Below, piece after piece: positions 21,736-33,736 of a DNA stretch of 64,000 nt. Positions within the stretch are counted from its first letter, which is position 1. Each line of letters begins with the position of its first letter. The position numbers and the translations under genes are program-made. The stretch comes from Batillaria attramentaria. Lineage: Eukaryota > Mollusca > Gastropoda > Batillariidae. The notes below the pieces were generated by a model, which was given only the letters and a program-made list of their open reading frames with translations, had not been told where the DNA came from and did no database searches. The DNA is taken from contig JACVVK020000215.1 in the NCBI GenBank assembly GCA_018292915.2, positions 115,001 through 179,000 of the forward strand, in the 5' to 3' direction.

Positions 21736-22267
21736 CGTTTTTTACGACAATACACGTTGTTCTTGTTCTTGTTCGCCCTCAGTTTGGAATGGCCTCTGCC
21801 CACCATTTTCCCGATACGTACATATGCTGACCGTTATTACACAAAAATCAAAATAAATAAAATATCAAATGCCCCTCAAGGGATGAGTAAAGTGTTTTTG
21901 AACTTGAACTAGAACCTGGGAAGGAAAAAAAATTGAAAATTTCAAATACTCACACTAAGAAAGTGTTGTCACATCTTTCGCCGTCTGATATAGGCCGTTA
22001 TCACACCTATGTTTACTGGCTCAAGTGTTTTCCATTTCCTTCCACGCCTAGCTGATATCACTGCAAATACGACGTGCGCACTCTGTCTTCGTTATACATG
22101 TAGTCACCCCGCGTGGTGTGACTGTGTTTGTCCATAGACTCCGTCCGTGTCACTCCGTCTGGTTGGCTGGATTTTGTGGGTTCGGTCACATTTGTGACAG
22201 ACGTCCGCTATGTGCGAAAGTATATAAAAGGTGGACCATTATACATGAACCACATCTAAAGAAAGGG

Positions 22268-22350
22268 TTCGTCCTGGTGGTTTGAAGCATCCGCCTGTGC
22301 CCGGGGTCCTTAGCAGCTAGGTTTGAATCCCCAGATGGAGAAGAATTATT
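22268..22350 (+). mobile_element. SINE family 3 head, diverged
   Basis: GGTGGTTTGAAGCATCCG and GGTTTGAATCCCCAGATGG resemble the tRNA-like head at 5,626. Confidence 0.5.
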
Positions 22351-22359
22351 TTGGTTTGG

Positions 22360-23270
22360 TATTTTTCCTTCTGAATAGAGTAAAACTCCGCGAGCAGACT
22401 CTGTAAAGCTCTACTTCAAAATACAAAGAGACAGCTTTACGAAAATTTACGAGCGTGTTTCTAAACTGAGTATTTACACACCTCTTCAGTTTATCTAAGC
22501 TGCGAATCATAGGTTTTCAACACTTGAGTTTTTCCTTGACTGTCGGGTAGAAATTACTTAAAACAAATCCACGACTTGTACAGTTTCCAGTTAGAGGTGC
22601 GGACCGCTTCACCGTGAACCTGGCTAGCTTTAAAATTCGGATTCTGCTCAGTATCGATAAACCCCCCTGCGTTTCGTTAGCCGGTATTACAGGTATACTC
22701 TAAGCTTGTTTGCAAGCTCTTAAGGTTCGCTGATAAACTGACGGTGGGTTGGTTAGGTCGTGCTCGTCTTCTCCCCAAGCGTGAGTGGAGACGGCCCTAT
22801 CGGACAGGTTACGGAGGGGAAGGGGACAAGGGACAGCTAATTTACCTGATCCAACTGTCCAGTCCAGCTGAACGCTGTTTCGTGCGAAAACACAGGCATT
22901 TCAGTCGCGTTTTATTTTCTATTTTGCTTACTCTTTCTGTACTATACGGCATAAGTAACTGTGCACGATTCAACTGTTTAAAACCTATAATTTCGTAATG
23001 CCGCTGAGATGGAAAACTGCCACTTTCGAAGCTGTACGGCTGTTTGCCAGATAAAAGGATGTTTCATTTGGCCGTTGCCGCCGTTTTCGCGACTTTGTGG
23101 CTTCTAATATTAGAGATATACGACTTTCTTTGATTTTTGAACATGCTGGGACTCGAAAAAGCTGATAAAAATAGCAACCAATCAGCGCCGTCTGGCTGGT
23201 CCTCAGTCCGCAACGGAAAAAAAAAGTGTCTGCTCAGTACGCGGCACACTTCCAGAACAATGTATATGCT
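22360..23270. other. No gene or repeat recognised
   Basis: Ordinary non-coding composition; no long open frame with family resemblance. Confidence 0.4.
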
Positions 23271-23277
23271 GGCCAGG

Positions 23278-23455
23278 GTAGGTGGGTGTGTGGGTGTTTG
23301 GGAGTTTAACGTCCTTTTCCACCACATAAGGTTGATATCAAAGGCGGGGCAACGATGAAAAAGCCAGCACAGATATTTGGCCAAGCCGGGATACGAACTC
23401 AAGAACTGAGCATTAGAAGTCCAAAGCTCTACCATTCGGCCACCCCGGCTCTCCG
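23278..23455 (-). mobile_element. SINE family 2 copy
   Basis: Tail TGTTTGGGAGTTTAACGTCC on the left and tRNA-like head on the right ending ACCATTCGGCCACCCCGGCT. Confidence 0.88.
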
Positions 23456-23693
23456 TGTACGCTGGCCAGAGTTATCACAATGGTCTCAGATGTTATACTG
23501 TAACCATAGAACAGCAACAGGCGAAGTTTGCACCCCACGCATACGCCCTCTGTACACAAATTATTGAATTATTGTATCATAAATTTTAGATTTGTCGAAA
23601 GCAGCCATTGCGTTGCGGGGTTCTTCAACAAGCCCTGCCTTAAGTGTACAGTTTATAGCTATTATTAATTTCAACAAATCATGTATGGACTGG

Positions 23694-23695
<2 letters not shown>

Positions 23696-23757
<62 letters not shown>
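23696..23757. repeat. (CA)n microsatellite
   Basis: Pure dinucleotide repeat. Confidence 0.97.
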
Positions 23758-23759
<2 letters not shown>

Positions 23760-24111
23760 CACCCGCTCTAGGGTAGGGGTGGGTAATGTGTAGACTGTTT
23801 GCAAGTCGCCATTACCAGAAGGTGGGCACTGGGTAACTGTAAGTGGGCAGTGTACACAAGTTTTTCCTGTCCGTACAAACACGTGCGTGTAATGGACACA
23901 GTGTCGGAAACACGCGAAAACAGGTCTCCGTGCTTATACTAAACATCGCCCAAAACACGATGATAATGACGTAAACGTCTTAATCGTTATTTGGTAACAG
24001 TGCTTGGGTTTGAAAAGACATTTTCATTTGATCTTGAGTGCATTTACGGACATCTCGATTCTCGGGGCCATTTCAGCACTCGTTAATTGTAACACTGAGA
24101 TTTTAAAGACG

Positions 24112-24114
24112 TGT

Positions 24115-24177
<63 letters not shown>
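24112..24177. repeat. (GT)n microsatellite
   Basis: Pure dinucleotide repeat. Confidence 0.97.
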
Positions 24178-24179
<2 letters not shown>

Positions 24180-24378
24180 ACTAAACCAGGTGGATCGATG
24201 TACAGAAATAAGTTTCAGCAGTTTTTGGCGTGAATGATTTTACGTGATGAATGTCCCCTTTTGTATGGTCCCCCCTGCAGTAAATATTAATAATCTTCAC
24301 ACATGTATTTCTTACTACTTTATCATCAAACTGTTCCACTTTATCATCAAACTGTTCCACATAATCATCAGACTGTTT

Positions 24379-24543
24379 GGGGAGCCGGGATAGCCGAATG
24401 GTAGAGCGTTGGACTTTCAATGCTCGGGTCCTGAGTTTGAATCCCGCGGGCTGCTGTCAAATATTTGTACTGGCCTTTTTTCTCTTTTTTCCCCATCAGT
24501 CTTTGATATCACGTGGTGGAAAAGGACGTTAAACTCCCATGTT
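24379..24543 (+). mobile_element. SINE family 2 copy with target duplication
   Basis: Flanked by ATCATCAGACTGTT on both sides (about 24,364 and 24,545). Head GATAGCCGAATGGTAGAGCG, tail AAAAGGACGTTAAACTCCCA. Confidence 0.92.
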
Positions 24544-24674
24544 ATCATCAGACTGTTCCATTTTTAATTAAACTATTCCACTTTATGATTTATCATCAAG
24601 CTGTTTCATGCTAAAAGTCGTCATTTGTGACTCGGTACAATTTGACGATGCTGTATGTGGTCTTGTCTCTTACT

Positions 24675-24706
24675 GGGGGGGGGGGGGGGGGGGGGAGGAG
24701 GAGGGG

Positions 24707-24754
<48 letters not shown>

Positions 24755-24772
24755 GGTGGGTGGGGGGGGGGC
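24675..24772. repeat. G-run and (TG)n(GGTG)n tract
   Basis: Simple repeats 24,676-24,700 (G), 24,713-24,745 (TG) and GGTG to 24,770. Confidence 0.95.
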
Positions 24773-25366
24773 TATCGGCAAGAAATCAATAGTTAGCCAA
24801 TTTTTGTAGCCACTAGTAATAAGATGACAAAACAACTCAACACCATTTCACTCTTTCCAGCTCGTGCCTTGGAAATGTACAGGCTACATGAACGTACGCC
24901 CTGCTGACAATATTTCTCTCTCTTTCTCTCTCTCATGGGGGACGGGGGGGGGGGACCACCAGCGCCAGCTTTCTTTTGTTTGAGTCATAACTGTGAGCGT
25001 AGCCAACAAACACCAGACTGATGACGCATTGACAACTATTTTTGTCCCTCGGTTGGTGTTTTCACTGTATATCAAACTATCAGAAACTACAGCCCACTTC
25101 ACCAACCTGGGTATTGCCTCTTACTCACGACTTCTGACGCCGAGCGCCTGACAGACCAAACACTCGATCCGCTTTCTAAACGGAAAAGAACAAACAGACG
25201 CTTGTGTCACTGCATGTCATCTGGCTGACATGGTGACCCGGTGAGATTTTTAAAAAAAACGACTTTATTACTGGTTGCAGACCACACGGGTGTCAATCAA
25301 GATTGCAGAGAGTTGTTCCGGTGTTACTCCGATTCAAAAGTTCCGACGACCATTTTTGTAAAGTGA

Positions 25367-25531
25367 GGGGGAGCCAGAATAGCCGAATGGTAGAGCCTTG
25401 GACTTTCAATGCTCGGGTCAATGCTGGGGCCAAATACTTGTGCCGGCCTTTCGCCCGTTGCCCCGCCTTTGGTATCACCCAGACGTCAGTGGTGGAAAAG
25501 GACGCTAAACTCCCAAACACCCACCCACCCT
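25367..25531 (+). mobile_element. SINE family 2 copy with target duplication
   Basis: TTGTAAAGTGA occurs just before (25,355) and just after (25,534). The internal head lost part of box B. Confidence 0.9.
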
Positions 25532-25544
25532 TGTTGTAAAGTGA

Positions 25545-27310
25545 AGCCGTATGTCTGAAATATGACCATACACACGTCTTTGTATTGTAGTAACATTTTC
25601 TGAGTCGTTTTCGGGTTCATAAACGGGCGGCAACTTTCTTTAAACGCACTGTTTCCGTGTTTACAGGCCCACTTATGTTCTGGAACAAGTTTCGCTCGTG
25701 GGTGCGCCTGCCGCAAGCTCCAGATACTCTATTTTGATTATTAGCAAAGCTTATATGCGATACATTTTGCCCTTTTTTTTCACTATCTTTTCCTTCAAAA
25801 CCTCTCCCTAAGCCCCGTGAGTACTCAGTTAGGGTGGAGCCGTGCGCAATATCAAGTCTCCATCATCGTCATCATCACTAACATTTAAGTTCTACGACTG
25901 AGCTGTTGGTGTTGCTACAACTCTCTCGCTCAGTGTGTTAGCCGTGCCACTACCAATGAGCAATCGTCAAACCGCGTTTGAATCGAAGCAGCCGTCCGGC
26001 CATCTCGACTGACCCCCTTGTTATTAGAGGCGCGGACAATAGCGTCTTTCAGTTCGTGATTTTGTTGACAGACACAAAAAAAGAACTATGCAAGTGGCTG
26101 TCAAGGCGTTTTACGATCCTAGTCTTGCACGAAATTGGCACTCTACCGACACTGGATCCACAGTAATGAGAAGTTCGAAAGGCCAGGCCGGCTGTCATGA
26201 ATATTTGATGAGGAATGTATCAGTGGGGGCATGGATTTGTCCCGTGCCTTTCAGATCACTAAACACTTGGGGAAATGCGACTTTATGCTTGACTGTAGGG
26301 GCTGATAGTGAGGGCTGCTTGTGAGTTTAACGTACTAGAGGGATGAAATTTATTTTCAGAAGTTATCGCATTGAAACTGTACTCCCAGCCCGTCTCTTCC
26401 CCGCCCCCTCCCCCCCGCGGAAAAAAAGAAACCAAACAAACAAAACAAGAAAAACAAAACAGTAAACAAACAACAACAAAACACACAAACTCAAGAATCC
26501 TACAAACAAAAACGAACAAGAAACAAACTCAAAATAAACACGCACACACATACATCAGAAAACCGGGTATTAAAAAAGAACAAAAAAAAACAAACAAACA
26601 AAAAAACACCTACCCCTGAAGCCCCATCCCTTCCACACACACACACACACCAAGCTATCGCAACCTCCCATCCCCTTAAAAAAATCTTACCTCAAAAAAG
26701 TTGATCTCATCCCCACCACGGCGCCCTGACGTCCGACTCGAGTGGTACCCTCACTTAGGTAATATCGCCGTTGGGTGCGTGCTTATAGCAGCGGGCGAGT
26801 TCAGATATCTAGCCCGGCCAATAGTTTCGGTCCTCCTCGATTCATTGGCGGCGCACGCTCGAGGGCGCAGCGATGTTAACAGGTGCGTATTGAGTTATGC
26901 GCCCAAAGCACCAAACAAACAAACAAACAAAGAAAAACAACAACAACACACACACAAGAAACTGGAGTTGTCAGCCATTTTAATTCATTCAATCAGCTGC
27001 ACCTCACCAAATTAAAAGCAGACGCGTTAATAGAAGTTTCCAGTGAGACAACTGCCAGAAGAAAGAGTAGAGATGTTGATCTTGAATTAGCACAGCGGAG
27101 ACATTTTCTGTTTTAAAAATCGATGGGAATGGGGAGGGGAAGCGGGGTCGGTACTGTGCGACTGTAGGCCGGTTACATTTTCTGCGGGACAATTTATTTT
27201 ATTTTATTTTCTTCGGAGGGGGGGGGGGTCTTCAGTCAACGACAGACAATCTCAAAAAGACGCCACTCAACACTCAAACCATAAACTGTCGACAAGCATA
27301 AAATTGTTTC
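25545..27310. other. Non-coding stretch
   Basis: It has a C-run and (CAAA)n-like A/C-rich sequence at 26,400-26,690 and another at 26,910-26,960. No gene recognised. Confidence 0.45.
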
Positions 27311-27311
27311 T

Positions 27312-27792
27312 CTCAGAGTGAGTGTGAGTGAGTGAGTTTTTAGGGCTTAAAGCCGCGCAAGCCACAAAGACTAATTCGCGGCTGAGTGTGCCTGCACTAC
27401 ATGAAAAAAAACACAAAAATGTAACGTTGGACAAAGGATGCAAACTGGTCTACGGGGCAATATAAACCTAGGACATGCAGGAGACGCTGCACCTTCATGC
27501 TAATTTCTCGAACTCCCGATTACAAAAAAGCGTAGAAAACAAATAATTACAACTGGGTAAAACAAAGATAAATACTAAGCGCATATACAGCAAATAATTA
27601 TTGCAACTTATCATCTCCTAGGCGCAATAAACCAGTTCGCAGCATATGCCCAACATCACTTATTCCTAACCACTGGTAGTGCAGACGTGAGTGAGAGGTT
27701 GAAAAGAAGAAATATAGATGAAAGGGCCGAACTTAGAAATCAGCTGAGAGATGAGAGGAAGGACAGAGCGGCTAAATTCGGGAGGTTTTAAA
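27312..27792 (-). mobile_element. LINE 3'-end element, about 480 bp type
   Basis: The plus strand starts GTGAGTGAGTGAGTTTTTAG, GGGCTTAAAGCCGCGCAAG, so in minus orientation it ends with an (ACTC)n tail. Copies elsewhere have exact target duplications. Confidence 0.8.
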
Positions 27793-27951
27793 GAGAAAGA
27801 TACAGAGGACTAACAAAAATAAACCTTACAACTGAGTGGTGATAATAATAATGATAATAATAATGAATAGCACTAAGTGCTTACAGAGGTAAAATAACTA
27901 AAAGAAACTAAAAGCTACTAGAAAGATAAAAAGCACTAAAATAGCTAAAAG

Positions 27952-27986
<35 letters not shown>

Positions 27987-28369
27987 TGTCTGTTATTCAC
28001 TCATCATTGTTGTTGTGCTGAAAACAAGTGTGTCTTAATGGACGTTTTAAAGCTGAGGACTGAGTCTGTGTGTCTGATGCTTTGCGGAAGTGTGTTCCAA
28101 AGGGCTGGTCCGTAATACATCAAACAAATAACACGAAAATGACGTGCGCACTCATCTGTTTCTGTACGCCTGTCCTACGTCCTGTCCACCAAGCCGTGAG
28201 CTCGCCGCCGAAACCCATTCAAACAATCGAGTGTGCCCGCTGTTCTTCAAACGAAAAAATGTACACACCGATCCCTCAACGAACTTCAATTTCATAACCA
28301 GTGCATTATAACACATAGCTGGCCGGGCGGCCTCTGATATGAGAGTAATGAGAAATCGAAGCTGGAGCC

Positions 28370-28648
28370 AAAGAATGGGTGTATGAGAAGACCCAGGCAC
28401 CAGTTGTTGAAGACTTGAAGAATGTGAATACCGGCTCAGGTTTTGCAGAAATTCGATACTCTATGCTTGTGAAAGAGAAGCCGAAGTGCTTCAGTTTCTG
28501 TCAGTATAAAGAATGGGTGTATGAGAAGACCCAGGCACCAGTTGTTGAAGACTTGAAGAGTGTGAATACCGGCGGCTCAGGTTTTGCAGAAATTCGATAC
28601 TCTATGCTTGTGAAAGAGAAGCCGAAGTGCTTCAGTTTCTGTCAGTAT
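28370..28648 (+). repeat. Tandem duplication of a 46-codon open segment
   Basis: Units 28370-28507 and 28508-28648 are about 97% identical; the second has one extra GGC codon. Both stay open in the same frame: EWVYEKTQAPVVEDLK, NVNTGSGFAEIRYSML, VKEKPKCFSFCQYK, then a stop. The single indel is a whole codon. I do not recognise the protein; it may be an exon fragment. Confidence 0.8.
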
Positions 28649-28659
28649 AAATAATGATT

Positions 28660-29985
28660 GGCGGATCCGATTTCCAGTGAGAAAGTTTACCCCTGTTTGA
28701 TTTGAAAAGCCCGTGTAAAATTTCACTGCATTCATTCACTACATAGAAAGCTTGTCTGGTACAATCAGAAATATTTACTCGTATCTTACAGTTGTGCAAG
28801 AAAAGCCGCTCGCACCAAGAGCCATTAGTTCTTTTTCTTATGTTTCGTCTTTGTGGAGTAGGCCTACAGAAAAAAAAAATCGTTTTCATTACTGTGTAAA
28901 ACCCGCAGTTTGAAAGAGAAAAAGTATGATCAAATCTGGTTCCCCTTTTAGTAATCCCCATGTCCAGATTGAACCCATAGCGTGGACAGAAGATGCAAAA
29001 CCTGACGAAACAAGCAAACATCACCCAAAGGGCGATCTGGACGTCTGTAGTGAGAGTCTACACCCATACACTGACCGCGCGTCCCTATATATGCTGGTTG
29101 TGAGCGTGCGTCAGTGTGTGCCTTTGAGAGTTAAGGGGCTAAAATAAGCGTCCTCTGGAGATAAAACCTGAATTTTGTCCACGCAAATAAATGTACTTCC
29201 TTGTTTGTTTAGATCGACCCGATCCGTTGCAGAATAATCCCGAGTTTTCCTTAACTCTGGTGTATAATGTATATCCTCATTGGTGTGGATCCTTTGTCCG
29301 ACGACTTCAAAAAGGGCGTCAGAGACGTGTGTTCAGTTCTGACCATAACGGGATTCGAACCCGATACAGACCCGTACCCTTAATCCACTTCACTGCCAAT
29401 ATCTTCGTTCTGCCGTAACGCCTCATTTACCCCACCCGCGCTAATACGGCGGACAATTCTTCACGCCTTTCTATTGCCCTTCTGGCGTGGAGAGAGCGTC
29501 AATTAATTTACCCCCTCAGCGCATGTGAAAGAAACCGGGAGTTTTGTTGCAACGCCCTCCTTTGCTTCCCACCTCTACTTCGCTCGATTGTGATCAAGTA
29601 TATTACTTCTGACTCGTTGCTTGCTTTGGGGTTGGCCGTTTATTGTAGAAGGGGAAATCTGTGCGAGAAAGGATACATGTTTTTTTCAATAGACTGACGA
29701 GGCAGGAATATGAACTGTATGCACAGATATGGACATGGAATGTATGTTTCTATGGTGTGTGACAAAAATGCTACTAGACCAGTCACGCCGAACCTTTTTT
29801 TTTTGGGGGGGGGGGGGCGTGCAAAATGAACAGGAAACAACGTATGGAATGAAATAAACATGACTAGACTGACGAGACGGATATTATAGACTGCATGCGC
29901 AGGTACGGACATGTGTATCTCTGCACTGGTATGCCGCGTGACAACTTTGACATGATCAGTTGCGCCGAGCTTCTAATTTTTATTT
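28660..29985. other. No gene recognised
   Basis: A tRNA-like minus-strand box B (GGGTTCGAATCCCG) occurs near 29,350, perhaps a decayed SINE. Nothing else stands out. Confidence 0.4.
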
Positions 29986-29986
29986 T

Positions 29987-30023
<37 letters not shown>

Positions 30024-30168
30024 TAGGAGTTTAACGTCCTTTTCCACCGCGTACGGTTGATATCAAAGACGGCAAGCACAAATACTTGGCCCTAGCCGGT
30101 ATTCAACTCACGACCCGAGGATCGAAAGTTCAACACTCTGCTCAGTGATCACTTGGCAATCCCGGCTC
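29986..30168 (-). mobile_element. SINE family 2 copy, diverged
   Basis: (GT)n at 29,990-30,020 is followed by AGGAGTTTAACGTCCTTTTC and a degraded head near 30,110-30,168. It abuts a SINE family 1 copy. Confidence 0.8.
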
Positions 30169-30560
30169 CCCTTGGTGGTCTAGTGGTTAAGAGACTTGTC
30201 ACCAATGCGAGAGGTGGGGCGTTCGAGTCCCACTCGGGGCTAAGAATTTTTCCTTCTCGTATGTGGCACCGTTCATTCAGGCCGATCGTCGGGGGTTCTC
30301 TCCGGGTACTCCGGCTTCCTCCCCCTCTGCTTTGGAAATGTTCAGCCCACCAAATTTGAAAAATAAATGTAATTCAAAATTCCGAAATTTAAATAGCTGA
30401 GCTGACCCTTCGCACCACGTGATTGTAATACGTTTATGTCCAGTGTGTGGGAGAATGCGTGTGATTCACGTGAGCGTGCGTGTTGGGTTCAGTTCGCTTT
30501 GAGCCGATTCGTGAAATTGGGTAAAGTGCCTATACAGTACTCATTATTATTATTATTTAT
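30166..30560 (+). mobile_element. SINE family 1, full-length copy
   Basis: Plus-strand head GGTGGTCTAGTGGTTAAGAG with box B GCGTTCGAGTCCCACTCGGG, body and (ATT)n tail at 30,541-30,558. Reverse-orientation match to 138-563. Confidence 0.88.
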
Positions 30561-30639
30561 TTTTCGGAGTCGGCATCGGTCGTGTAAAATGAGAAAAAAA
30601 AAAAAGAAAAAAAAAAGAAGCCAACCCAAGACAGCGTGT

Positions 30640-31440
30640 GAAGCCTAATATTGTATATTTAAGGATATCTCTAGGTCGACAAGGACATACGAATTGCAAT
30701 CACGGATATGGACACAGGTACGTTCTCTCTCTGCGTGTGAATACCGCGTGTGATGAACGTTATGTGCTTCAGGAGAGATCAAACGCGCCGAGCTTGCTTC
30801 CCGAACTGAATGCCAGCCGTATAATGAAGAAGAAAACAGTTTTATAAAACTTAATAAATATGGCTACGTCTGTGCGTCCGATTTCGTCACGTCTGAATAG
30901 AGTATTATACTACACAAAACAGCTGCCAGATGTATGAAATGTCTCCGTGAATCAATATGAACTTCAGCCGAGTGCATGGGGCACATCTGGTCTTTTGGGG
31001 TTATTGCTGTACATGGCAGTAAACATGAAGTTGATTGACGTAATTATAACAGCAATGGTGGACTGATTTTATTTGTCTGTGTGTACATGGGTTGGTACGA
31101 CGCAACGAGGTATATGCCACACTGGTGTATGCGCATGGTAGTTACAATGAAGCCGTACTTTGAAAAAGAAAAATGTAACAAATTTACAGTTAAACATCAC
31201 AATATTAATGCAGTCTTGTGTTAGGTATCTTGCGCATACCCGGGTCTAGCGAGCAGCTCATTGTGTCGTATCAAGGGAGCGAAACTTTCCAGAAGCCCCG
31301 TCCATTATAGAATATAATAGTGATATTAGTCTCCATTCTCTGTACTCCCCCCCCCCCCCACACACACACAAAACACACATGAAAAGAAACAAAGAAAAAA
31401 AAGGGAGAAGAAAAAAAAACTAGAGAGGCAAAAGCCTCCA
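30640..31440. other. No gene recognised
   Basis: It includes a C-run with (CA)n at 31,348-31,375 and an A-rich tract at 31,385-31,420. Confidence 0.45.
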
Positions 31441-32468
31441 TGGCTCCCTTGTGACACAGGTCAAGGTCATTCACAAGAGTATGTTTGTAAAGCTCTTATC
31501 ACTATCCATTATCATGCCAAGTAAAGTGTCTCTGGCGCTCTGAGTTCATGGCAATATTACAATTTTCCCCAAAACAGTTTGTATGACCTTGACCTTTGGT
31601 CAAGGTCCTTCAAATGAGATCTCATCCATGTCTATCATTATGCGAAGTTTGATGCCTCTAGTATTTGCAGTTCCTCCGAAAACAGTAATGTTAAAATTCA
31701 CGACAGCTTTAATGACCTTGACCTTCAGTCAAGGTCATTCAGAAAGGTAGGTCTCCTTGCTGTCTATCATCATGCCTCGTTTGGTGCCTCTACCAAGGTT
31801 AAAGTTTCTCAAAAAACGCTTGCATGACCTTGACCTTGACTAAAAATCACTGAACACAGGTATGTCTGTAAAGGTGCTGCTAATGTCAGTCATCGCACAT
31901 ATAGTTTGATGCTTGTGATTCTTCTGGATTCTGAGAAAATGAAAATTTTCCCAACAGACTGTTTTAATGACCTTGAGTCAAGGTCATTTAAGGTGGTATG
32001 TGTGCATAGGTCTTATCACTGTCTATCAGCACGCCAGGTTTGGCGCCTCTGCTGTTTGTTGTTTCTGAGAAAATGCCAATGATAAGGTTTCACAAAAATA
32101 GCTTGTACGACCTTCACCTTGACACAAGGCCACTGACTACATGTATATCTGTAAAGTTCTTATCAACGTCTATCATCATGCAAAGTTTCAAACCTCTGGT
32201 GTTTGTAGATTACGAGAAAATGCCAATGTAAAATTTTCAAACAGAGAGCTTTAGTGACCTTGACCTTGAGTCAAGGTCATTCAAAATGATATGTTTTGAA
32301 AGGTCTTGTGGTTGTCTATCAGCATGCCAAGTTTGGTGCCTCTGCTGTTTGTAGATTCTGAGAAAATGACAATGTTAAAGTTTTCTGGACACACACACAC
32401 ACAGACAGACAGACAGACAGACGACGGATGGTTAATACATAGACTCCCATTGTTACACAAGGGAGCCA
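31441..32468. mobile_element. Tandem-repeat element with inverted ends and TGACCTTGACCTT motifs
   Basis: About seven diverged units of roughly 130-145 bp. Each has a TGACCTTGACCTT and TCAAGGTCA cluster, CTATCATCATGCCAAGTTTG and TCTGAGAAAATG. The ends TGGCTCCCTTGTG (31441) and CACAAGGGAGCCA (to 32468) are inverted. (ACAG)n lies at 32,400-32,422. It looks like a non-autonomous element carrying an internal satellite; no target duplication seen. Confidence 0.75.
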
Positions 32469-32469
32469 A

Positions 32470-33274
32470 AAAGAAGAAGTAACACTGAAACAGATCTATG
32501 AAGCAGTGAAAACAGGACACGCAGGTGGCGCTGCGCCTTCATTCGAACTTACAAGACAAACAGCAGTTCACAATTACACTAGGTAGACGACACGTATACC
32601 AAAAGATAAATCAGTATTTTCCATTCGTTCTTTATTTGACCATAAAAGGTGGATTCACATCATCATCATCTCTCTCTCACACACACACACACACACACTC
32701 ACCATCATCTTCATCATGTACAGAACAATCAACCAAACAACAACAACAAATAATAATAATAATAAATAAAATAAAATAAAATTTCAGTTTTGAGTTCCAC
32801 GTTTTACTGTGTGTCATGTATTTATTGTATTTGGAAATATCTGTAACGGTGGTAATTTCAGAAGGAATTTAGTTGTTTTTAGTCTTGTACGTCTCATCAA
32901 AGTCAGTACATGCATGTCATGTTTTGAATATTTTTTCACTAGATACTATTCATCAACTTTGCCATTACCCACACCACTATCATCACCAGGACCGTTTGCT
33001 CGGAGGCTGGTTGAGGATGCGGTTTCCGATGTTTCACTGGATTCACAGCGAGTGTTATATTAATGTTTCAGAAAAAAAAAAGTTAATTATATTTTCAAAT
33101 GTCCACTATATCATCAATAACATCCATGCTGAACCAAACAACAACAAAAAAATTATGAAACTGATGAGGAATATTAATTATCATTAACAGTAAAAACCAT
33201 GTGACTGGATTTGTCTATTTTGGATGGGTAGAGATGGGCGGGGGTGGTGGAACAGGTGGATGGGTACAAGGATA

Positions 33275-33316
<42 letters not shown>

Positions 33317-33430
33317 TGAGGATTTTGTGATGAGGTGGGCATGTGGGTTTGTTACAGAGGTCATGAGAGGTGTTGGTTGTCATATTGCGGAGGGGAGACA
33401 TAGCGGGACAAGGATCACCTTAGCCCTCCC
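32470..33430. other. No gene recognised
   Basis: (CA)n at 32,680-32,698, (AAT)n-like at 32,750-32,775 and (TG)n at 33,278-33,320. Confidence 0.5.
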
Positions 33431-33448
33431 CGGCCAGACCCTTGTTGT

Positions 33449-33502
33449 TAGTTAGTTAGTTATTTAGGGCCCAACGCCGCGCAAGCAACAAAGACCATTT
33501 CG
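33449..33502 (-). mobile_element. 54-bp LINE 3'-end insertion with 18-bp target duplication
   Basis: CGGCCAGACCCTTGTTGT occurs at 33431-33448 and again at 33503-33520. Between them is only the LINE terminus (GTTAGTTATTTAGGGC ...). Confidence 0.92.
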
Positions 33503-33736
33503 CGGCCAGACCCTTGTTGTGTATACGCAAACTGTCCCAACAATCGATTTAAATGGGCCTGTGGTACGCGCTGCAAAAGATTACAAAATTTTAATGAATT
33601 TGTTTAATGGTCATTGGTGTGAGTTTTAAACATGCTTGAAGAAATAAACTGAATCACTACTCCATTATTCTGATAAAAATCCTTTGGAGAGTATTGTTGC
33701 AATGGAATATATTCAAATCCAGTTTCATCATTTCAG

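Noticed and set aside
30166..30245. Functional tRNA genes at the many tRNA-like heads
   Set aside because: All are linked to repeated SINE bodies and tails and recur in several copies; cloverleaf pairing is not convincing by eye.
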